Assembly: GCA_030847615.1 (NCBI GenBank)
Contig: JAUMIR010000014.1
Coordinates: forward strand, 15,104,501 to 15,168,500
Direction: 5' to 3'
DNA: 64,000 nt
Source: Gambelia wislizenii
Taxonomy: Eukaryota > Chordata > Lepidosauria > Squamata > Crotaphytidae
The translations under genes were made by a program, and so were the position numbers. Positions 29,637 to 41,645 of the stretch are shown here, piece after piece (the stretch's first letter is position 1; every line of letters starts with the position of its first letter). The notes beneath the pieces are model-generated. The model was not told the origin of the DNA and ran no database searches. It was given only the letters and a program-made list of their open reading frames with translations.

Positions 29637-30333
29637 GGATCTTAGTGGATCACAAGCTGAACATGAGTCAGCAGTGTGATGCGGCAGCTAAAAAAGCAAA
29701 TGTGATTCTAGGCTGCATCAATAGGAGTATAGTGTCTAGATCTAGGGAAGTAATAGTGTCACTGTATTCTGCTTTGGTCAGATCTCACCTGGAATATTGT
29801 GTCCAGTTCTGGGCGCCACAATTCAGGAAGGATATTGAGAAGCTGGAACGTGTCTAGAGGAGGGTGACCAAAATGGTGGGAGGAGTGGAAGCCATGATGC
29901 CCTGTGAGGAGCAGCTTAGGGAGCTGGGTATGTTTAGTTTGGAGAAGAGAAAGTTGAGAGGTGACACAATAGCCATGTTTAAATATTTGAAGGGATGCCA
30001 TACTGAAGATGGAGCAAGCTTGTTTTCTGCTGCTCCAGAGACTAGGATATGGAGCAATGGGTTCAAACTACAGGAAAAGAGATTCCACCTAAACATTAGG
30101 AAGAACATCCTGATAGTAAGAGCTGTTCAGTGGTGGAATGTGCTGCCTCGGAGTGTGGTGGAGTCTCCTTCTTTGGGTTGTTTTTTAAACAGCGGCTCTC
30201 CTATCTTCCCTCCCTTGCTGCACTTCAAACTCAGGGCTTATCTATACTAGTGCTTTGATTGTGTGTTCCTGCATGGCAGGGGGTTGGACTGGATGGCCCT
30301 TGTGGTCTCTTTCAACTCTATGATTCTGTGTCA
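29637..30333 (+). mobile_element. CR1 copy F 3' end
   Basis: Plus-strand CR1 from ORF2 [18 protein letters not shown] to the terminal ATTCTGTG. A segment of about 55 bp at 30196-30250 replaces the normal 'ggctggatggccatctg' part and ends 'agggcttatctatactag', similar to a MITE end. Contains several nonsense changes. Confidence 0.92.
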
Positions 30334-30404
30334 AACATAATGTAATGATTTAATTATTGGAAAATGTGTTTATCACAGCTACTTGAATTTTTACACTTTA
30401 GGGC

Positions 30405-30530
30405 ATGGATAGGATTCGTGCAGCCCTCCAGATGTTGCTGGATCCCAACTCCCAGCAAGCCTAGCTGGCATAGCCAGCGATAAGGCATGTTAGGAGTTGT
30501 AATATCTAGGGAGGGCCACTAAATCACACA
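30405..30530. mobile_element. Fold-back MITE, diverged
   Basis: 'gccctccagatgttgctggatcccaactcccag' and 'taggagttgtaatatctagggaggg' are inverted partners, the pattern of the common palindromic hAT-type MITE also seen at 59551. Confidence 0.55.
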
Positions 30531-30608
30531 CTTAAGCTAGTCCTTACTGAGACACAAACTTCACTTGAGTGACCTTGTGCTAATGAAAGGAGGTGGAGAA
30601 GAGCCATG

Positions 30609-31972
30609 TACAGTATGACCCCCATATCTGTGCCCCAGCATTTGTGGACTTACCATGGAAACACAGAAACGGGGATAATAGTGAACCCTATTGAAATGAA
30701 TGACTTCTGGCCCAAGCATACCATAGAGTCACACTGGAAGACGTAGGGGTTGACTACATGGCAAAAATAAATAAATAAATAAATAAATAAATAAAATCTG
30801 CAAAGAATTCACCCAGATTCCTAATGGTCCTCATGCATTTCGGGCCAAAGTTGCTCTATTCAGAAGGAGGGGGGGCAAAAATACCCTTGAAAAGCTGTTT
30901 CCCCCAACTTTTAAAAAAAGTTGCGTAGATTGCACACTATTGGTTGTTTGATCAATCTACAACAATCTTGAAACAGGTGCTCACAACAGAGCTGAAATGT
31001 GATTGGTCAGAACTCGGAGGGGGTGGGCTTACAAGGGATGCCTTGCAATGCAGGATCTGCCATTGTTGAATGGCCCTGCTTCAGGTCCATCGCCTCCTCT
31101 GAAGCCTGGAGCCGGGCTCCTCCTCCTCCTCGCCGCCGCCGCTTCTTGCCCAGGATGGGCGACCCCAGTGCTCTCCCTGTCCCCGATCACCTGGCTGCCT
31201 GCCTCCCAGCTAGCTGGCTTGCTTTCAGGCTGGCTCGCTTCTGCCTGCCCAAGCAGCCCAACTTTCCCCACTGCCGCCTGGCCGGGCTCAGCCTCCATGA
31301 CTGACTGATGGACGGCCAAGCCCTCAGCAGCAGCCCATCCTGCCCAGCACCTTGGCCCTCGGTGGCTGCTGCAGCTGAGGGCTTGGCCACTGTGACTGAC
31401 TGATGGATGGCTGAGCCCTCGGCCACAGCAACCATGGCAGCCTGTCTCACCCGGTGCGCCGGCTCTCGGCGGCTGCCCTATTCAGTAATGCTTACATAAT
31501 AGGCGAGGACAGGCACTGAGGAACTGATGTAAAGTGTCAGAGGATCTGGTGCCTTTAGAATACATGCTACCCATCCCACCTGGCACCCTGACCCTCGGCA
31601 TCTAAGACCCGGCCTTCAGCAACCTCCCTCCTGTTCCCATAGGCAGCCAAGTGGACTACAAACTCTGGTATTTTCACGGTCACCAAATATGTGAATGCAT
31701 CATGGGCACAACTTGGGACAGGTCCAAAACGGAGGTAACACAATATTTCCCAGGTTTAATTCTCCCGTGTAGCTGACCCCTTAGAGATTGCTAGAGAATA
31801 CTTCTCTAGGCATTTTCTAGGTCCTCCAGTACAACTCCATGGTCAACTTCTGGGGGAAGCATACTATATAATCGTGCTGGAGGACCTAGAAAATGCCCAG
31901 AAAGAACTTTTTTTTTCACACGATAAGTGAAACTGCAAGTACCAGTCCTATGGATATGAGGGTCATACTCTA
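30609..31972. mobile_element. Tigger/pogo-like element, 1.36 kb, GC-rich core
   Basis: TA flanks at 30609 and 31971. Left CAGTATGACCCCCATATC, right GATATGAGGGTCATACTC: 16 of 18 matched in inversion. The core 31080-31470 is GC- and CpG-rich and has a local duplication of 'gactgactgatgg..ggc..agccctc' (31302 and 31395). An (AAAT)n microsatellite lies at 30764-30794. No transposase. Confidence 0.75.
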
Positions 31973-32095
31973 TACCATTGTGAGTTCATTGGGGGAAAGA
32001 AAACTAATAGAAAAGTAACACAAAATACAAAAAAAGTCTAAAGCTCTAAGATGATATATTCCAGGGATGAGAATCACATGGCACTCTAGATATTG

Positions 32096-32425
32096 TATAG
32101 CCTCCAACATTTCACAAATGAAAACTGGGATGTGTGTTGCAACATCAACATGCAAAGTTAATGAGGAAGAACAAACAAACTAGGAGAAGCTGTAGCAGTT
32201 TGCTTTTGCCCTAGCCTCCTGAGAAGGGTGAGGCTCTGCCCCTTCCTCTCCTCTTCCACTGCTGAGTTGAGTGCAAACTCCTTTTGCAGTCTGAACTCAG
32301 CTTGCAGCAGCTGAAATAAGCCGAGGCCAAAGGGGGAAAGTGGCAGAAGGAGAGAGAAACTGGGATGTTTTAAAAGCAGCAGGAAAAGTGGGGTGGCAGG
32401 GGATTAAACAGGACTGTCTTAGCCA
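32096..32425 (+). mobile_element. Family X copy
   Basis: Full-length-like copy: 'gcctccaacatttcac' start, 'tagcagtttgcttttgcc', 'ctgctgagttgagtgc', 'aagcagcaggaaaag' and 'aaacaggactgtc' end. The right terminus is decayed. Confidence 0.75.
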
Positions 32426-32716
32426 GCATAACCAAACCAATGCAGAATGCTGGGAGCTATTGTCCAAACACTTATGAAGGCCCAAATGTGTCCCACCCCT
32501 GATTTAGGATTCATCCTGTCTCTACTGCACATGCATACGTGTTTGTGTGTGTGCATTCATGACCACATGGAAATTTTGTGTAGTGTGCAGCCTTTGACAT
32601 AGCACATTGTAACCACTGATGCAGTACAGTAATTCAAAATAGTTAATTTTTAAGAGAGTTGTAGGCTTGTTTTGTTTTCTGGTGTATCTTTAACCCCACC
32701 AGTCTCTTGGCTTTCC

Positions 32717-33080
32717 CATACTCTCCAGCCTTTTACATATGAAAACCAGGACACAAGTGGCCAAGCAGAGTGTGGTCAAGACAGCAAAAGTTATTAATGA
32801 GGAAAAACAAACAAGCCAAGAGATGGTGCATCAGTTTGTTTTGCCTGAGCCAACTGGAAGGAGCAAGATTCCCCCAGTCCTCTCATTCCTGCTGAGTTAA
32901 TTGAGCACAAGCTACTTTTCACTTTTCACTCAGTTTGCAGCAATTGAAGTAAACTGAGGACAGAAGTTTAAAATAGGAGGAAGAGAGGGAAAGTGGGATA
33001 TTTTAAAACCAGATGAAAAGTGAGATAGCAGAAGAATAATAGGCACTGCCCCGGCCGAATTTGGACAGTTGGGGGGTATG
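32717..33080 (+). mobile_element. Family X copy, both ends present
   Basis: Starts CATACTCTCCAGCC and ends GGACAGTTGGGGGGTATG. Internal order matches other copies. About 364 bp. Confidence 0.8.
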
Positions 33081-33823
33081 ATACCCCTGATATTTCTGGG
33101 GCGAAACCTAAGGCCAAGGGATGGCCCTGGTGATGTTGCTAAGTTTAACATATTAAGCATTGACTACAGTTTCTCAGAAGATATCATTCAAATAAAACTT
33201 GCTTTTTAAAATCTAACCAAGGATTACACTTTTCAAGCATATACAGATACACATACACTTTTCAAGGCAGTGCTCTCACCCTGTGATTCCTCCGATGCCC
33301 CCTGAAGATCATAGAGAAGAAGGACCTACACAGAGACTCAGGGGCCGCCTGGGCGATTTGAAAGCTCTAACAATAACTGATCCTCAGGAGAGCCATTTCT
33401 ACCTTTTAAAATTGAGGGAAACTCATATAAAAGCCAGGGAACCACTCAGTGATGGTGTCATGGGTGGGTGCATGGGTGGGTGTGGGTGTTTGTGGAAGTC
33501 CATCAGAGCCAGATATCAGCCCTGTTGTAGAACTAGACTACTTTCCCTTCCATCCAAGCATTGTCTTTGTTCTGATCTTTAAAAATGTTGCTGGGTAACG
33601 TCAGCAGCAACTGTTGACAGGACAGCAGGTGAATCAGCAATGATGGGATGGCTTTTCTACGTATATGAAGACAAAAAATCACAGATGAGGGTTGAATTGG
33701 CAGAATATTTTAATGCTAGTGCCAAAGGATACTTGGGAATGTTTCAAGGTTTACTATTCCAAGATGTTGATGGTTCTCAAAAAATGTGAGACCCAACATG
33801 GGACAGAGATGGGAAAGAATAAG
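33081..33823. other. Spacer with dispersed segments
   Basis: 33100-33260 resembles parts of 55585-55745 ('ccctggtgatgt') and 33250-33310 resembles 3531-3600, indicating dispersed repeats of unknown class. The rest is unassigned. Confidence 0.4.
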
Positions 33824-34060
33824 CAAGGGTGGGCAAAATGTGGCCTGTGGGCCACATGCATCTATTGGGTCCCCATATCTGGCCTCTGAAGGCCACAAAG
33901 TTTGTGGCCCCCAAAGTTTCCAGAGCCCCCAAATTTTAAAAATGCCAGGGTGTGATGTTTCAGCCCCAAGCACCCCAAACAAGTCAATACCACTGCAAAA
34001 TGTAGCAGTTTTGTTCCCACAGTTCTCCAACCCCCCCATACCACAATCAATCAATCAGTC
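33824..34060 (+). mobile_element. hAT-like terminal fragment
   Basis: 'AGGGTGGGCAAAATGTGGCC' with 'gtgggccacatgca' resembles the CAGGGGTGGGCAA...GGCCC terminus of Charlie-type hAT elements. Opposite end not seen. Confidence 0.5.
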
Positions 34061-34814
34061 AATACACACGCAAAGCTGAGATCTTAGATCAGCTACTTAT
34101 ACTTAACTAAATAGGGTCTCCTGGCCCAACCCCAATTCTTCTTTGCCAGGCAGCAGCTGCTGCAAGTGACAGAGGTCTGTCCTCCTATCAATCGGGGCAC
34201 AGTAGATGGGCATTTCGATGGACAGTAGATGGGCACTCCCCTCTCACCAGCAATCACTGGTGTGACAATCGGAATTAGGATCTCCATCACAATTCCTCCT
34301 CGCACCAGAGATTCCTGGAGGGAGAGAGTTGGAAATGTCAGTCTGCTGTACGCTAATCGATAGGAGAAACAGAGCAGCTACTGCATGGTAAACTAGGATT
34401 GGGTGACAATAGTGCCACAATCATGAATTCATAGCGACTATGAAAATGGATGGATTCATTATGGATGAAGTAACTCTAGGTTGCACATCTGTAACTGTGA
34501 TAGTGAATTCCAGCCCAGATTGGACAAAAAATGAACCCAAAAGTGATGTGATGTTATTTCCAGGGGCATCAGGTGGGTTAGTGTGGCCCACCAAGAGGGT
34601 GCAGGGGCAAATAAAAAATAAAAAATAAAAAATATGGCACCCATCTCTTCAGTAGTTGCCCACCTCGATTTAAAACAATGCAGGGAATCACTTTTTGGGG
34701 TGGGGAGTAAAACATAACAGATGTACATTTCAAAAATAATCTAACATTTCAAAAATAATCTAACAAATGGTCAGAGCATTAGCTGTTCTCAATGTTATTT
34801 TGAAGTTGGATGAG
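34061..34814. other. Unassigned spacer
   Basis: An (ATAAAAA)-type tract at 34608-34634 and a local duplication of 'aacatttcaaaaataatcta' at 34721-34763. No genes recognised. Confidence 0.45.
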
Positions 34815-35020
34815 ATGGCTTGTCTATATGAGGGGGGAAATGTAGATTGATGCTCACTAACATCAATTCCAAGTAGCTTTGATTTGTCTTAATGGTTTTT
34901 TGGCAAGATCACAGGCATGAGAAGCCATATGCATTTGTTGTTCAAACGGGCATGGCTGTAAATCAATATGGTAGGCACAAGTGAATTACTCACATTTTTA
35001 TTGTCTCCAGTTGGCTCCCC
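34815..35020 (+). mobile_element. Family W MITE, left part
   Basis: Starts 'ggcttgtctatatgagg' and follows the family W order ('ttggcaagatc', 'gggcatggctgtaaatcaatatgg', 'gtgaattactcac') seen at 48391. It breaks off and is followed directly by family Z sequence. Confidence 0.6.
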
Positions 35021-35300
35021 CTCCCTTGGCCAGGGGAGTAGGGGAAGGGTGTCACTTACCTGGCTGTCCCGATCACACCCAGAAGTATCCGGCATGGACC
35101 TCCCGGTGATGTTACATTCTGTCATCATCTTGGGAGCAGAACAGGGCTCTTGTTCACGCACCCATCATTTTGTTATGATAATGGAGGAAGAGGAAGTGGG
35201 GGGAGAAACAGAAAGAGAATGGGAGCATCCCAGGGCAGGGACCATGTCGTCCTGTCATCCCTGTCCTGGGATTTTTTCAGCGTGTGACAATCTCCGTAGA
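35021..35300 (+). mobile_element. Family Z MITE, right part
   Basis: 'tcacttacctggctgtcc', 'gggctcttgttcacgcaccc' and the right end GTGTGACAATCTCC match the right half of the element at 27329-27942. Confidence 0.65.
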
Positions 35301-35379
35301 GATATAACTTTCAAAATGATGTTCGTGCTCTGAGATTCCTTCCCCTCATACTGAGGACCAAAAAATGGGTGTGTGGAGG

Positions 35380-35450
35380 CAGGCCACAAGCTTCAGGGCC
35401 AGGTCCTGAGATTTAGTAACTTTAGTTCAGGCCCTGAGATCTGGCAACCC
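35380..35450. repeat. Dispersed segment 'ccctgagatctggcaaccct'
   Basis: Shared with 56755-56800 and related to 55585-55745. It occurs twice in tandem here in diverged form. Class unknown. Confidence 0.5.
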
Positions 35451-35554
35451 TAGATCTCCCCTGAAGTAGAGGGACACCCCCTCAGAGTGGATATCTCCTT
35501 CAACTGGCGGGAAGGAAAGATGTTTGGGGTTTGTTGGTGTGTTTCCTCCAAGAA

Positions 35555-36079
35555 GGGCTCATCTGTACTAGCCAGGATATGTTGGCTCGCCACCTGGAGA
35601 GCATCCTGGCTGCAAAGATGGCCTGCTCTGCCTCTGTTATCTGGAAAAAACAGGCTGGTGTCCAAGCAGGATGCCAGCCTGTTGCTGAAGCTGCCGCTGC
35701 CGCCATTTTCTCTGCTAATGCAGAAGCCAGGCAGGGGTCCTGCAACATGACTGCAGGATCCTTGTGTGTGATCAGCCTCGGTCACATACTGGCGGACCCC
35801 TGCCTGACTTCTGGGAGAGCCAGGGAGCTGACGGTGGCAGCTAGGAATGACATGCTGGGATGGTCTCCTGTGGACACGCAGGGCCCGATCCAGCAGTACT
35901 GGATTAAGCCGGATATTTTTAAAAAACATGGTAAAGGCCCCTATCCTGGCTTGCCCCATTCCAGCCCCGTATCTGACCCAAGTGCCATTTGGACTTTCCA
36001 GGGACAGATCGGGGTAAAGGTCCTGTGTTGTTTGGATGACAGGGCTCCTGGGCAGGGGCAAGCCCATGTAGATGAGCCC
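35555..36079 (+). mobile_element. Family Y MITE, full length
   Basis: Left GGGCTCATCTGTACTAG, right CATGTAGATGAGCCC. The 13-bp TIR GGGCTCATCTxxA is followed by an imperfect palindromic interior ('aagccaggcaggggtcc...ggacccctgcctgacttct'). Other copies lie at 11296 and 41166. Long frames here are not conserved. Confidence 0.75.
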
Positions 36080-36412
36080 TATGTTTTGACAGAAGACTCT
36101 TTTGAGAGAAAAGAATTATGAGAGACAATTAGAACTGTTTGGCAGCACTGGGCCTAGGCTGGGAAGGCGCAAGTCTTTGGTTCGTGACATGAAGAGAGAT
36201 GGCCCTAAAGAGCCAAACAGAAATTCCTTCCCCCACCCCTCCTGTTGTTCCTTCCACCCCCCCATGTTGGTTCTCCTTCCCAGCCTTAATTAGCATCACT
36301 TTGAGCTGAGGGCCCCAGCAATAGTCTTGGCTCAGCATTTCTAGGGAGGCCAAAGTCCTCTTTTTTAGAAGGTCTCTCCAAAACAAAAAACTTTACAAAA
36401 TGAAGTATGTTT

Positions 36413-36450
<38 letters not shown>

Positions 36451-36971
36451 TGTTATTGGTGCAACATTTTGTAGCCTGGGAACTGCCCCTTTCTTTCGCA
36501 TTTTGAGAGAACGGCTTACATCTTTCAGATACCAGGGAAAAGTGACTGGTTATGGACTCAACTCCCAGCATCCCCACCCCCCAGCCAGCTCTGTGTTCTG
36601 TAGAGAGGACAACTGTGTAGTTTCTTTGAGGCAAAAGTGGCGGTCCACTTTCAAACCTTTTCTTGGTGTGTCTCAAGCACAGCTTGGAAAAGTTACTTTT
36701 TTGGACTGCAGCTCCCAGAACCACTCTTTTTGGATTTGGGAAGGCTTACATATACACTACAAAATGAGATATCTTGGAGATGAGACCCAAATCTAAAGAT
36801 GAAATTCATGCATGTTTCATATGCACTTCATACACATAGCCTGAAGGTAATTTTATACACAATATTTTTAACAATTTTGTGCATGAAACAAAGTTTGTGT
36901 ACACTGAACAATCAGAAAGCAAAGGTGTCACTATCTCAGCCACCCATGTGGACAATGTTGGATTTTGGAGT
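36080..36971. other. Spacer with a (TG)n(AG)n microsatellite
   Basis: 36409-36449 is (TG)n followed by (AG)n. 'ttttttggactgcagctcccagaacc' at 36698-36723 is a MITE-like scrap. Otherwise unassigned. Confidence 0.5.
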
Positions 36972-37284
36972 ACAGGTTGCCCCTGTTTACATAGGATTGG
37001 CACCCACTGATTCATTTAGCCAAGGTTAGGGGGGGAAAGGTCCCTCTAGGCATCTTGAGAACCACAGTCACACTGGAGGTGGTTTCTCTAGGCATCAGGA
37101 GGTCCTCCAGCATGACTCTATGGTCAACTTCCACCAGAAATTGACCATAGAGATGTGCCAGATGCTTAGAGAGGCATCCTCATTAGGCATTTTCTTGGTC
37201 CTCAAGTGCAATTCTATGGTATTCTATGGTGGTTTGCTATGATATGCAGTTTTATGTATCTGTGGTAAATACAGGAACATATCC
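36972..37284. mobile_element. Tigger/pogo-like fragment
   Basis: TA then CAGGTTGCCCCTGTTTAC at the left. The interior has the 'ctaggcat..tcctccagcatgactctatggtcaac' block shared by the other Tigger-like copies. The right end is lost at the CR1 junction. Confidence 0.65.
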
Positions 37285-37625
37285 TTTGTGGATATGATAG
37301 CCACATGTAAATATCTGAAGGGATGTCAAAGTGAGGATGGGGCAAGCTTGTTTTCTGCTGCTCCAGAGACTAGGACATTGAGCTATGGATTCAAACTAAA
37401 GAAAAAGGATTCCACCTAAACATTAGGAAGAACTTCCCAATGGTAAGAGCTGTTTAGCAGTGGAACACGCTGCCTCGTAGTGTGGTGGAGTCTCCTTCTT
37501 CGGAAGGTGCTTAAACAGAGGCTGGATGGCCACTGTCAGGAATGTTTTGATTGTGTATTGCTGCAGGGCAGGGGGTTGGACTGGATGGCCCTTGTGGTCT
37601 CTTCAGACTCTATGATTCTATGATA
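37285..37625 (+). mobile_element. CR1 3' end
   Basis: 'gatatgatagccacatg' through 'gactctatgattctatgat'. Old, with indels in the ORF2 remnant. Confidence 0.9.
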
Positions 37626-37913
37626 TGAGAGGTGATCTGTATTCTGGATAAGGGATATGCAACATGTAGTTTAATTCCATTTTAATTTTCACTTTGTGGA
37701 TGTTTATTGCTGTATTATTCTTTTTTTAAGTTGTAATCCTTGTGACCCAATTTTGGGAGCTGAACAAGATAGGAGGAAGGGGGGAGGAGGCGGGGAGGGG
37801 AGCTGGACTCTTGTGTGGGAGTTATATCTTCATAAGTGGACTTAGGTCTGCAGCAATTAGAACTGGGCAGTCAGGCAATGTCCATATCCAGTAGAGGGCT
37901 GATGTTATTTTAC

Positions 37914-38146
37914 TACATTGGGTTCTTGGTATTTGTTGGGGTTTGCATCCAGAACCTCCAGTGGATACCAATATCTGTGGATACTCAAGTCCCAGTCTAT
38001 ACAATGGTGTAGTAAAATGGTGTCCCTTATATAAAATGGCAAAATCAAGGTTTGCTTTTAAGATTTAAAAAAAAGATTTTTAAAAAATATTTTCAAGTTG
38101 TGGATGGTTGAATCTGTGAATCCATTGATACGGAGGGCTGACAACA
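37914..38146. mobile_element. Tigger7/MER44-like element
   Basis: Interior 'ggttgaatctgtgaatcc', 'ttggtatttgttgggg' and 'ggtgtcccttatataaaatggc' closely follow the consensus I recall for mammalian MER44/Tigger7-type elements. TIRs are diverged. Confidence 0.65.
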
Positions 38147-38789
38147 CATAGCAAGACTGGCAAAGTGATTGCATGATGGGACTGGTGCACAGGTGGACTG
38201 ATATACATCAGGCACCAATGCACATTCTGCAACTCTTGCCGGTGTCCCAATACACATCTTTATGCACTAACAGGGTTTATTGCTGTTTTAGCTATGTAGC
38301 TAAGTATACATAATGTTACCTATGGTAACTGCCTGAGCAATTCCACTTCCAAGACCTTGAACTGAGTACAATTCCGTGTTGGACAAAGAGGCAGCTCTGC
38401 TTCCATTAAGAAACTGAAGAATGCAGAGAACACCAACAGGATTTCGGCTGTAGGCTCTTAAGTGAGCTGAGGTACGTCCTTTGTTTTTTGGGTAAGTGTT
38501 TCCTTCCTTCTCCCTCCCTCCCCCCTCCCCGAAATTCCTGCCGCGGATGAGAAGCTGTAAAAACAGCCCTTCCAACAATAAACATCCCACACAAATGGCA
38601 AGCACGAGCGTTGTAACACGAAGCCAGGAAACGAAACTCATTTGGGGAGTGGGGGGATGCAGTGACCTGCTCATTTCTGGCAACATACGGGGAGGGGGGG
38701 AGGCAAAACAAAACTTTTCAGAAACAGACATTCAGATGCACTCATTACAAAGACCTAACTCTGTTTGAAATCTGCTTAGTACAGACCAA
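38147..38789. other. Unassigned spacer
   Basis: A pyrimidine-rich tract at 38500-38530. Minus-strand frames of up to 143 codons lack motifs. Nothing recognised. Confidence 0.4.
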
Positions 38790-38926
38790 AAACATCACCC
38801 AAGGAGACCTTCTGCTGTGCTTTCTGCAACCGGACTTGTTTATCTTGGATTGGCCTTTTTAGTCATCAGTGCGCTTGCAGAAAGTGCGGGATGAGTCCTT
38901 CCTGAATCTTCGTTTGCGAAGAAAAG

Positions 38927-38935
<9 letters not shown>
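38790..38935 (+). mobile_element. 3' end of a LINE with zinc-finger-like C-terminus
   Basis: Encodes TFCCAFCNRTCLSWIGLFSH then QCACRKCG and a stop. Same unit as 7036-7190 in reverse. A (GA)n run follows directly, likely the LINE's own simple-repeat tail. Confidence 0.6.

Positions 38936-38966
<31 letters not shown>
38932..38966. repeat. (GA)n microsatellite
   Basis: About 17 GA units at the 3' side of the LINE end. Confidence 0.95.
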
Positions 38967-38969
<3 letters not shown>

Positions 38970-39121
38970 AGACCAATAAAATCAATAGCAATGTGGTAAA
39001 TCAGTACTTAATGGAAGTTCCACTGATTCGATAACCCTACTCTAGTTGGGATGAACAATTGAATTTACACAAGGAATAGGAATGATGTGGCCTTCCAGAT
39101 CCTGTTGAAGGGCACCTCCCA

Positions 39122-39275
39122 GCATACCTTCCAACTGTCCTGACTTGGCAGAGACAGTACCAATGAAATCCTCTGCCTTCCCACTTTTTCAGCTGCTTTC
39201 AAAATGTCTAGTTTCTCTCTCCTACTCCCACTTTCCCCCCTTTCTCCTCACCTTACTTCAATTACCGGGCAAAGG
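39122..39275 (-). mobile_element. Family X fragment, reverse
   Basis: 'ataccttccaactgtcctgac' end followed by 'cccactttttcagctgctttc' and 'cttacttcaatt', i.e. the right half of family X read backwards. Confidence 0.7.
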
Positions 39276-39439
39276 ATGATTCTCCAAGTTGCTTGAGCCT
39301 GAATACTACTGAGAGACCAGAGAGACCAATTTTTGTTAAAGACCTCAGCACCTCATGTACTTGAGAGCCAATATATTGTAGTGTTCCTCCAGTTAACAAG
39401 CATTGCTCTACTAATAGTTGAGTATAAGGTGCATTTTGT

Positions 39440-39570
39440 GTGTGCGCATGTGTGCCTTCAAGTCACCTGTCGACTTATGGTAACCCCATGAATTTCCTAG
39501 GGTTTTATTAGGCAAGGAATACTCAGAAGTAGTTTTGCCATTGCCTTCCTCCGAAACACATTGGGTTAAA
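39440..39570 (-). mobile_element. 5S-type SINE tail, minus strand
   Basis: On the minus strand: 'gaggaaggcaatggcaaaac', 'gagtattccttgcctaataa', 'cataagtcgacaggtgacttgaaggcacac'-type ending. The 5S head is missing. Confidence 0.7.
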
Positions 39571-39892
39571 AAGCCAATGTCACCTTCTTCCAGGGGCTCT
39601 GCCCTTTGTTAAAATTTCTTTGTTTCTTTGTTGAAATTTCAAATACCCTAAGCAATAAAGTCATCCAATTTGCTTTGTTTAGAGGTGGGTTGTCTGCTTG
39701 TTTCAGTAAATGATGGGTGCTGAAATACTTCAAAAAGCCTTGAAAAATGCTGTGACCAGGTTGCTGAGGGCAGGTTATAGCCATCATAGAAACCCCTTGC
39801 TGGAACAACTCCACTGGCTGCTGATCCATTTCAAAGTGCTGGCTATGGCCTTTAAAGCCCTTCACAGCTTGAGTCCATGTTAACATATCCTA

Positions 39893-40793
39893 CTATCTCT
39901 TCCACAAGATTTCATAATGACGCATACTGGACACTTTTGGGGGATGTTTGGGATCTGGCTGACCAAAGGACAGTCGAGGTCACAATGACCTGAAACGTGT
40001 CCAGGATCATGATGGTGGGAAAACCCAGATAGGATTATGTGGAAAACCCAGCCATTAATGGATCTAGGCGAATCCTTTTCCCCATTCCTAAGCAATTTAA
40101 GAAAGAATTCAATCATGCAATCAGTTACCATCCCTCAACTCATACCCTACGGAGTTCTTCCCTATACACCCTTCCTGTCTGAACATTAAGAGATTGTTGC
40201 AAACCCCATCAATATTTTGTCACTCCAGAGCTAAGGCAATCAGCCCATTCTGGACCCCTTTGTCCATTCCATAGGAAAGCCATTCAGGCTTTGTCATAAC
40301 TAGCACACTGTTCCAGGAATGAAATAGGGTATAAATATCCTAGCTCCAACTCTAGCCGTGTGTGTCACAGACGGGCCCTGCCATTCTCTTTCTTGGTGTG
40401 CCACAGACCAGATTTCGCTGTGCCACTCTCAGACACTGTCTGAGTCCCTCTGCTGTGTGGACCTCTTTCTCTGAGACTGGTAACTATCGCCCTTCCACCC
40501 CTGACTTCACTCTACCCAACCTTTCTACCTTCCTCTTCAATAGCCTTGTATGGTTCTTAAGAGTGTATGTTCTTGTATGTTAGTATATCCCCTGTGTTAA
40601 TTCAAATTAAATACTTTGTTTACTTTTAACTGGAGTACTCTCTACAGTTAGTACTGGTATATATAGGCGAAAAGATCCCCGAAGTTACCCTCCTCTCACT
40701 GGCCTCCTTTTGAGTTTGAATTTCAAGGAGACACTGGCACTGTAGGTGGGACTCCACCCCCCCCCTTAGAGTAACATCCAGACTATTTGAAAA
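39893..40793 (+). mobile_element. LTR-like insertion in the L2 copy
   Basis: About 900 bp inserted in L2 with ATGT on both sides (39889-39892 and 40794-40797), a possible 4-bp duplication. It has a TATAAATA box at 40330-40337 and ATTAAA at 40606-40611, spaced like an LTR promoter and poly(A) signal. The ends do not show TG...CA, and no gag/pol is present. A solo LTR is the best guess; a domestic non-repeat sequence is not excluded. Confidence 0.35.
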
Positions 40794-41165
40794 AATGTAT
40801 CTCTCTATAGGAGCTTGCCCATGTTCTAAGATCTGCAAAGGAAGGTTTTCTCTCAGTCCCACCACCATCCCAGGCACAAGAGGAAGACTTCTTGGTGGCT
40901 GCTCCCAAGTTATGGAAGTCCCTTCTCCAGGAGGCCCGATTGGCCTCCTCCCTGCTGTCTCTTACCTCTGGCAGGTAAAGACCATTCTATTTAGGGAGGC
41001 TTTTAGTATTAGTGTACAGTACGTGGCAGACAACTCTTTTAAGAGGGGCTGGGAGTGTAGTGTTTTTATTTTATTATGTCTTAAACAACTTTCAATGCTA
41101 TTTTCATTTGATTTTAATACTGTTTTTAACCTATTTGTAATGTGTATTTTTGGAACAGGGATCAA

Positions 41166-41645
41166 GGGCTTGTCTAGACTGGACAGAATATGCCTCCTAC
41201 CAAGATGAAACGGGCAGAAATCCGCACTCACACACCGGCTGCTGCACCCACGCACTGGCCGTTATCAGCAGGCGCCTCCCTATTGTTGTGCATTGCATTC
41301 TCTGCAGCCAGGAAGGAGCCCCTCAGCATGTGATCAAGGCTGGTCAAATGCAGGGGGCCTTGATCACATGCTGGGGGCCTCCTTCCTGGCTGCAGAATGA
41401 TTTCAGTGGCAGCAGCAGCTGGCTATACAGGCCAGTGTGCAGGTATGGACCCTGCATTCCCGCATGGGACCCATCCAGGTTTTCCCGCATAATGCCTGGG
41501 CTTCCTCCCAGCTTTGCCTTAGGCATCGTCAGGACTAACCAGATGTAAAATGGGGCAAGAGCCCTGCGTCATTTTGACTGCAGGGCTCCAAGATGGAGCT
41601 GAGGGGGGGGGGAAGCTGGGGTAAATTGCCCATCTAGATAAGCTC
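41166..41645 (-). mobile_element. Family Y MITE variant in the L2 copy
   Basis: Left GGGCTTGTCTAGACTGG, right CATCTAGATAAGCTC. The interior shows 'gtgatcaaggctggtcaaatgcagggggcc' and 'ccctgcgtcattttgactgcagggctcc' as in the 11296 copy, in opposite order. Confidence 0.7.

Noticed and set aside
31003..31450. Ala/Leu-rich frames in a CpG-rich block with an ATG
   Set aside because: Block lies between matching Tigger-type TIRs; no splice site or conserved motif seen, so not called a gene start.
35450..36121. 205- and 196-codon frames
   Set aside because: Lie in the palindromic interior of a family Y MITE and are mirror images of each other.
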